Of a stretch of 64,000 nt of DNA, positions 61,175 to 64,000 are shown one piece after another. A model generated the notes under the pieces. The model did no database searches and had not been told where the DNA came from. It saw only the letters and a program-made list of their open reading frames with translations. Source of the stretch: CAVSVP01 sp963731125 (GTDB lineage: Bacteria; Pseudomonadota; Gammaproteobacteria; Competibacterales; Competibacteraceae); the NCBI GenBank assembly GCA_963731125.1, contig CAVSVP010000009.1, positions 434,001-498,000 on the forward strand. The letters are read 5' to 3'. The position numbers and the translations under genes are program-made. Positions within the stretch are counted from its first letter, which is position 1. The number at the start of each line of letters is the position of its first letter.

Positions 61175-62488
61175 ATGCAACCGATCGACACCCTGTTGAG
61201 CGCACGCTGGATTATTCCAGTGGAACCGGACAGTTGCATTCTGAGCGATCATACACTTGCCATTCAGCAAGGCCGCATCCTAGAACTTTTACCCAAAGCA
61301 CAGGCAGACGCCAAATATCGACCGGCCCTTCGATTAGATCTCGCCCATCATGCGTTGATTCCAGGTCTAGTCAATGCGCATACCCATGCGGCTATGAACC
61401 TATTGCGAGGGCTAGCCGATGACTTACCATTAATGGAATGGTTAAATCAACATATCTGGCCGGCGGAAAACCGGTGGGTTAACGAAGATTTCGTTTATGA
61501 CGGCACCTTGTCGGCGCTAACGGAGATGCTGCGGGGTGGTATTACCTGCTTTAACGATATGTACTTCTTTCCAGAGGTAACGGCTGCAGCGGTCCGACAG
61601 TGTGGAATGCGTGCCTGTGTTGGGCTGATTGTCATTGATTTTCCCAGCACCTGGGCGAGCAGCACGGAGGAATACTTAAGTAAAGGTTTAGCTCTACAGA
61701 CTGAGTTGGCTGATGACCCACTGCTGAGCACCGCCTTCGCTCCCCATAGTCCTTATGCGGTTAGCGACGCTACGTTAAGAAAAATTGGAACTTTGGCGAC
61801 TGAAAGGGGAATCCCAGTCCATATCCATGTGCATGAGACCGCCGCCGAAGTGGAACAATCTAGCCAACAGCGTGGCTGCCGTCCCCTGCAACGACTCGAG
61901 GAACTGGGCCTGGTTTCGCCCCGATTGTTAGCGGTTCATATGACTCAGCTTGAATCGAGTGAAATTGCCCTTCTTGCTAGTGCCGGCGCTCACGTGGTGC
62001 ATTGTCCTGAATCCAACATGAAACTAGCCAGCGGCTTCTGTCCAGTAGCCAAACTTGAAGATGCCGGAGTGAACGTGGCGTTAGGCAGCGACGGCGCAGC
62101 CAGTAATAATGATTTAAATCTCTTTAGTGAAATGCGCAGCGCAGCCCTGCTGGGCAAGGCGGTTGCCGGTAACGCTGCCGCGCTTCCCGCTCACCGGGTA
62201 TTGCGTATGGCCACGCTCAATGGCGCTCGAGCACTGGGGTTAGAGCGAGAAATTGGTTCTTTAGAACCGGGCAAATGGGCGGACATTACGGCGGTAGACT
62301 TAGGTACACTCGAGGCAGAACCGGTTTATAATCCAATCTCGCAACTCGTGTACGCGACGAGCCGCCAGCAAGTGACCGATGTCTGGATTGCAGGCAGACA
62401 ATTACTCAAGGACCGGAAGCTTACCACTTTGGACAGTGACGATATTCTCCGCCGCGTCCAAGCCTGGCAGCAAACCATTGCCGAATAA
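61175..62488 (+). CDS. mtaD: 5-methylthioadenosine/S-adenosylhomocysteine deaminase
   Basis: A 437-residue amidohydrolase of the TRZ/ATZ group. The metal ligands are in GLVNAHTHAAMNLLRG (about residue 67), VHIHVHETAAEVEQ (about 215), LLAVHMTQLE and the Asp in ALGSDGAASNNDLNLF (about 305). Members deaminate methylthioadenosine or S-adenosylhomocysteine to the inosine analogue. The nearby mtnA gene supports a link with methylthioadenosine salvage. mtaD before ubiG and gph is also the order in pseudomonads. Confidence 0.85.
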   Translation: MQPIDTLLSARWIIPVEPDSCILSDHTLAIQQGRILELLPKAQADAKYRPALRLDLAHHALIPGLVNAHTHAAMNLLRGLADDLPLMEWLNQHIWPAENRWVNEDFVYDGTLSALTEMLRGGITCFNDMYFFPEVTAAAVRQCGMRACVGLIVIDFPSTWASSTEEYLSKGLALQTELADDPLLSTAFAPHSPYAVSDATLRKIGTLATERGIPVHIHVHETAAEVEQSSQQRGCRPLQRLEELGLVSPRLLAVHMTQLESSEIALLASAGAHVVHCPESNMKLASGFCPVAKLEDAGVNVALGSDGAASNNDLNLFSEMRSAALLGKAVAGNAAALPAHRVLRMATLNGARALGLEREIGSLEPGKWADITAVDLGTLEAEPVYNPISQLVYATSRQQVTDVWIAGRQLLKDRKLTTLDSDDILRRVQAWQQTIAE

Positions 62489-62583
62489 GCAGCCAATTAC
62501 CTAGTCACGGTTTTTTAAGGGCTTTACAGCCTCGTTTTTTTCCTGCCGTTGGCTTATCGACTAAAGTTTTCAAGTCAGTGCTC

Positions 62584-63303
62584 ATGATGACCATGACGGA
62601 AGCAAAAAGTAACGTAGATCACCGGGAAATTGCTAAATTCAATGCGCTCGCCAGCCGCTGGTGGGATCCGGAAAGTGAGTTTAAACCGCTCCATGATATT
62701 AATCCCCTACGGTTGCATTTTATCGATGAACGTGCCCACCTAGCGGGTAAGCGAGTTTTAGATGTGGGTTGCGGCGGTGGTATTTTGACGGAAAGCATGG
62801 CCAAATTGGGCGCCGCCGTCACCGGTATTGATATGGGCGAAGCTCCCCTCTCCGTTGCCCGCCTTCATCAATTGGAATCCAAGGTGGAGATAGACTACCG
62901 GCGCATTACCGTCGAGGAACTCGCCGAGGCCGAGCCGTCCAGCTTTGAGGTCATAACCTGTATGGAACTGCTGGAGCATGTACCCAATCCAGCCTCAGTG
63001 GTTAACGCTTGCGCACGCCTAATCAAACCCGATGGCCATATCTTCTTCGCTACGCTTAACCGCACTCCGAAGTCTTACTTGTTTGCCATTCTCGGTGCTG
63101 AGTACGTACTTCGCCTGCTGCCCCGCGGCACCCATGATTACCAAAACTTTATTCGGCCTTCAGAGCTGGACGCTTGGGCTCGGGAAGCTAACCTGAAGAC
63201 TCAGGAACTGATAGGAATGCACTACAATCCGTTAACCCAACGCTACCGGCTCGCACCTGGCATCGAAATTAACTACATCGCCTATTGCCGGGCGTATCCA
63301 TGA
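62584..63303 (+). CDS. ubiG: Ubiquinone biosynthesis O-methyltransferase
   Basis: A 239-residue class I methyltransferase that carries out both O-methylations in ubiquinone synthesis. The N-terminus has HREIAKFNALASRWWDPESEFKPLHDINPLRL, typical of UbiG. The SAM motif is VLDVGCGGGILTESMA (about residue 60), followed by ITCMELLEHVPNP and FATLNRTPKSYLFAILGAEY. I start at the ATG at 62584; GTG 62578 and ATG 62587 or 62593 are alternatives. gph overlaps its stop (ATGA), showing coupling. Confidence 0.93.
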   Translation: MMTMTEAKSNVDHREIAKFNALASRWWDPESEFKPLHDINPLRLHFIDERAHLAGKRVLDVGCGGGILTESMAKLGAAVTGIDMGEAPLSVARLHQLESKVEIDYRRITVEELAEAEPSSFEVITCMELLEHVPNPASVVNACARLIKPDGHIFFATLNRTPKSYLFAILGAEYVLRLLPRGTHDYQNFIRPSELDAWAREANLKTQELIGMHYNPLTQRYRLAPGIEINYIAYCRAYP

Positions 63304-64000
63304 CCACGCCCCGGGCTTCGACGCCAGCGTGTGTGTTATTCGACCTTGACGGAACCTTACTGGATACAGCACCGGACATGGCGCAGGCACTAAATCGTCT
63401 GCGCCTGGAAGAGAACCTGCCTCCTTTACCCTTTGCGGTAATTCGCCCGATGGTATCTCACGGTGCCGCCGGTTTGCTTAAGCTGAGCTTTGGCTTATCT
63501 CCAGAAGCTTCGGCTTTTCATAGTCTAAAGCAACGCTTTCTAGAGCTGTATGCAGCCGGTCTCGCCACCCAGACTACTTTGTTTCCAGGTATGGCAGAAA
63601 TCCTCATAGAGTTGGAAGCGCGCCACTTGCCCTGGGGAGTGGTGACCAATAAACCAGGTTGGCTCACCGAACCTTTATTAAGAAAACTCCGGTTATGGAA
63701 ACGAGCTGCCTGTGTCGTATGTGGCGATACACTGAGCAAGCGCAAACCCGATCCTGCCCCGCTTCTCTATGCAAGCCGTTTAGCAGGCATTGCGCCTGAG
63801 CACTGCCTTTATTTAGGAGATGCCGAACGGGATATTGAAGCCGGCAAACGGGCCGGCATGCTTACGCTGGTGGCTTGCTTTGGTTATCTGCATGATACTG
63901 AATCGCCGGAACACTGGGGTGCCGACGGCCTGATTCAAGCACCCGAAAATTTGCTAGGCTGGCTGGATAGCCAACCTAGCCTACCCTCTCAAAAAGCAGT
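63300..64000 (+). CDS. gph: Phosphoglycolate phosphatase, 3' end beyond the window
   Basis: 233 complete codons are visible and no stop is reached. It is a HAD-superfamily phosphatase: motif I LFDLDGTLLDTAPDMAQAL (Asp nucleophile about residue 15), motif II VVTNKPG (about residue 118), a Lys in KRKPDPAPLL, and motif III YLGDAERDIEAGKRAGM. Gph removes 2-phosphoglycolate formed during DNA repair or carbon fixation. The ATG overlaps the ubiG stop codon, a frequent arrangement in gammaproteobacteria. Confidence 0.9.
   Translation, partial: MTTPRASTPACVLFDLDGTLLDTAPDMAQALNRLRLEENLPPLPFAVIRPMVSHGAAGLLKLSFGLSPEASAFHSLKQRFLELYAAGLATQTTLFPGMAEILIELEARHLPWGVVTNKPGWLTEPLLRKLRLWKRAACVVCGDTLSKRKPDPAPLLYASRLAGIAPEHCLYLGDAERDIEAGKRAGMLTLVACFGYLHDTESPEHWGADGLIQAPENLLGWLDSQPSLPSQKA

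Noticed and set aside
1..64000. tRNA, rRNA, CRISPR array, prophage or plasmid origin
   Set aside because: No tRNA-like T-arm pattern, no spaced repeat array, and no phage or replication genes were seen on reading both strands.

Overview
The window reads as chromosome of an IS-rich gammaproteobacterium of medium G+C. The housekeeping genes have a gammaproteobacterial layout: gcvR divergent from dapA, rsd/algQ, tsaB next to a DinG/YoaA helicase, a lipoprotein coupled to PBP1b, tamA-tamB, acnB, siroheme synthase, and mtaD-ubiG-gph. Hopanoid-type (hpnB), mprF and cytochrome bd genes suggest a free-living or formerly free-living aerobe. I cannot name the genus from sequence alone. No rRNA, tRNA or CRISPR array was found.

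Layout. 1-6.5 kb: dapA start, gcvR, an IS5-type element, a MITE, phoH, a PerM-like permease, a radical SAM gene and rsd. 6.6-19.4 kb: tsaB, yoaA, a TPR lipoprotein, mrcB, tamA and tamB (envelope assembly). 19.5-23.6 kb: a thioredoxin-like gene and then a poorly understood cluster: HprK-related kinase, PqqD-like protein, Tat-signal protein and a divergent nucleotidyltransferase, with a duplicated 19-bp element in the divergent gap. 23.6-31.4 kb: an IS5-type element, a periplasmic protein, a SulP transporter, an IS1-like element and acnB. 31.6-36.8 kb: cydAB plus a tiny membrane protein, a double rhodanese, a frameshifted Crp/Fnr regulator and a small exported protein. 36.9-41.9 kb: one adenylate cyclase gene broken by an IS1-like element, a frameshift and an IS91-type element. 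42-47.8 kb: a YHS protein, a 133-bp MITE, mprF, mltD and a methyltransferase. 47.8-51.4 kb: an RNase Z-like gene broken by two ISs, a frameshift and a nonsense codon. 51.4-56.1 kb: hpnB, then IS66-type and IS701-type elements. 56.3-64 kb: cysG, a MaoC dehydratase, mtnA, a response regulator, an OmpA-like gene, mtaD, ubiG and gph (running off the edge).

The strongest theme is recent mobile-element activity. I could place the ends of eight insertion sequences and two MITEs. All but the IS91-type element have target duplications, and several insertions sit exactly on start or stop codons. The two 1.3-kb IS1-like copies appear unable to make a normal transposase, and a 310-bp element carries their terminal repeats, so a working copy elsewhere probably drives them. 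Two host genes can be rebuilt on paper from their fragments.

The best candidate for an undescribed system is the four-gene kinase/PqqD-like/Tat-protein/nucleotidyltransferase cluster at 20.1-23.6 kb. It resembles the so-called HPr-rel-A gene neighbourhood, whose function is, as far as I know, not established.
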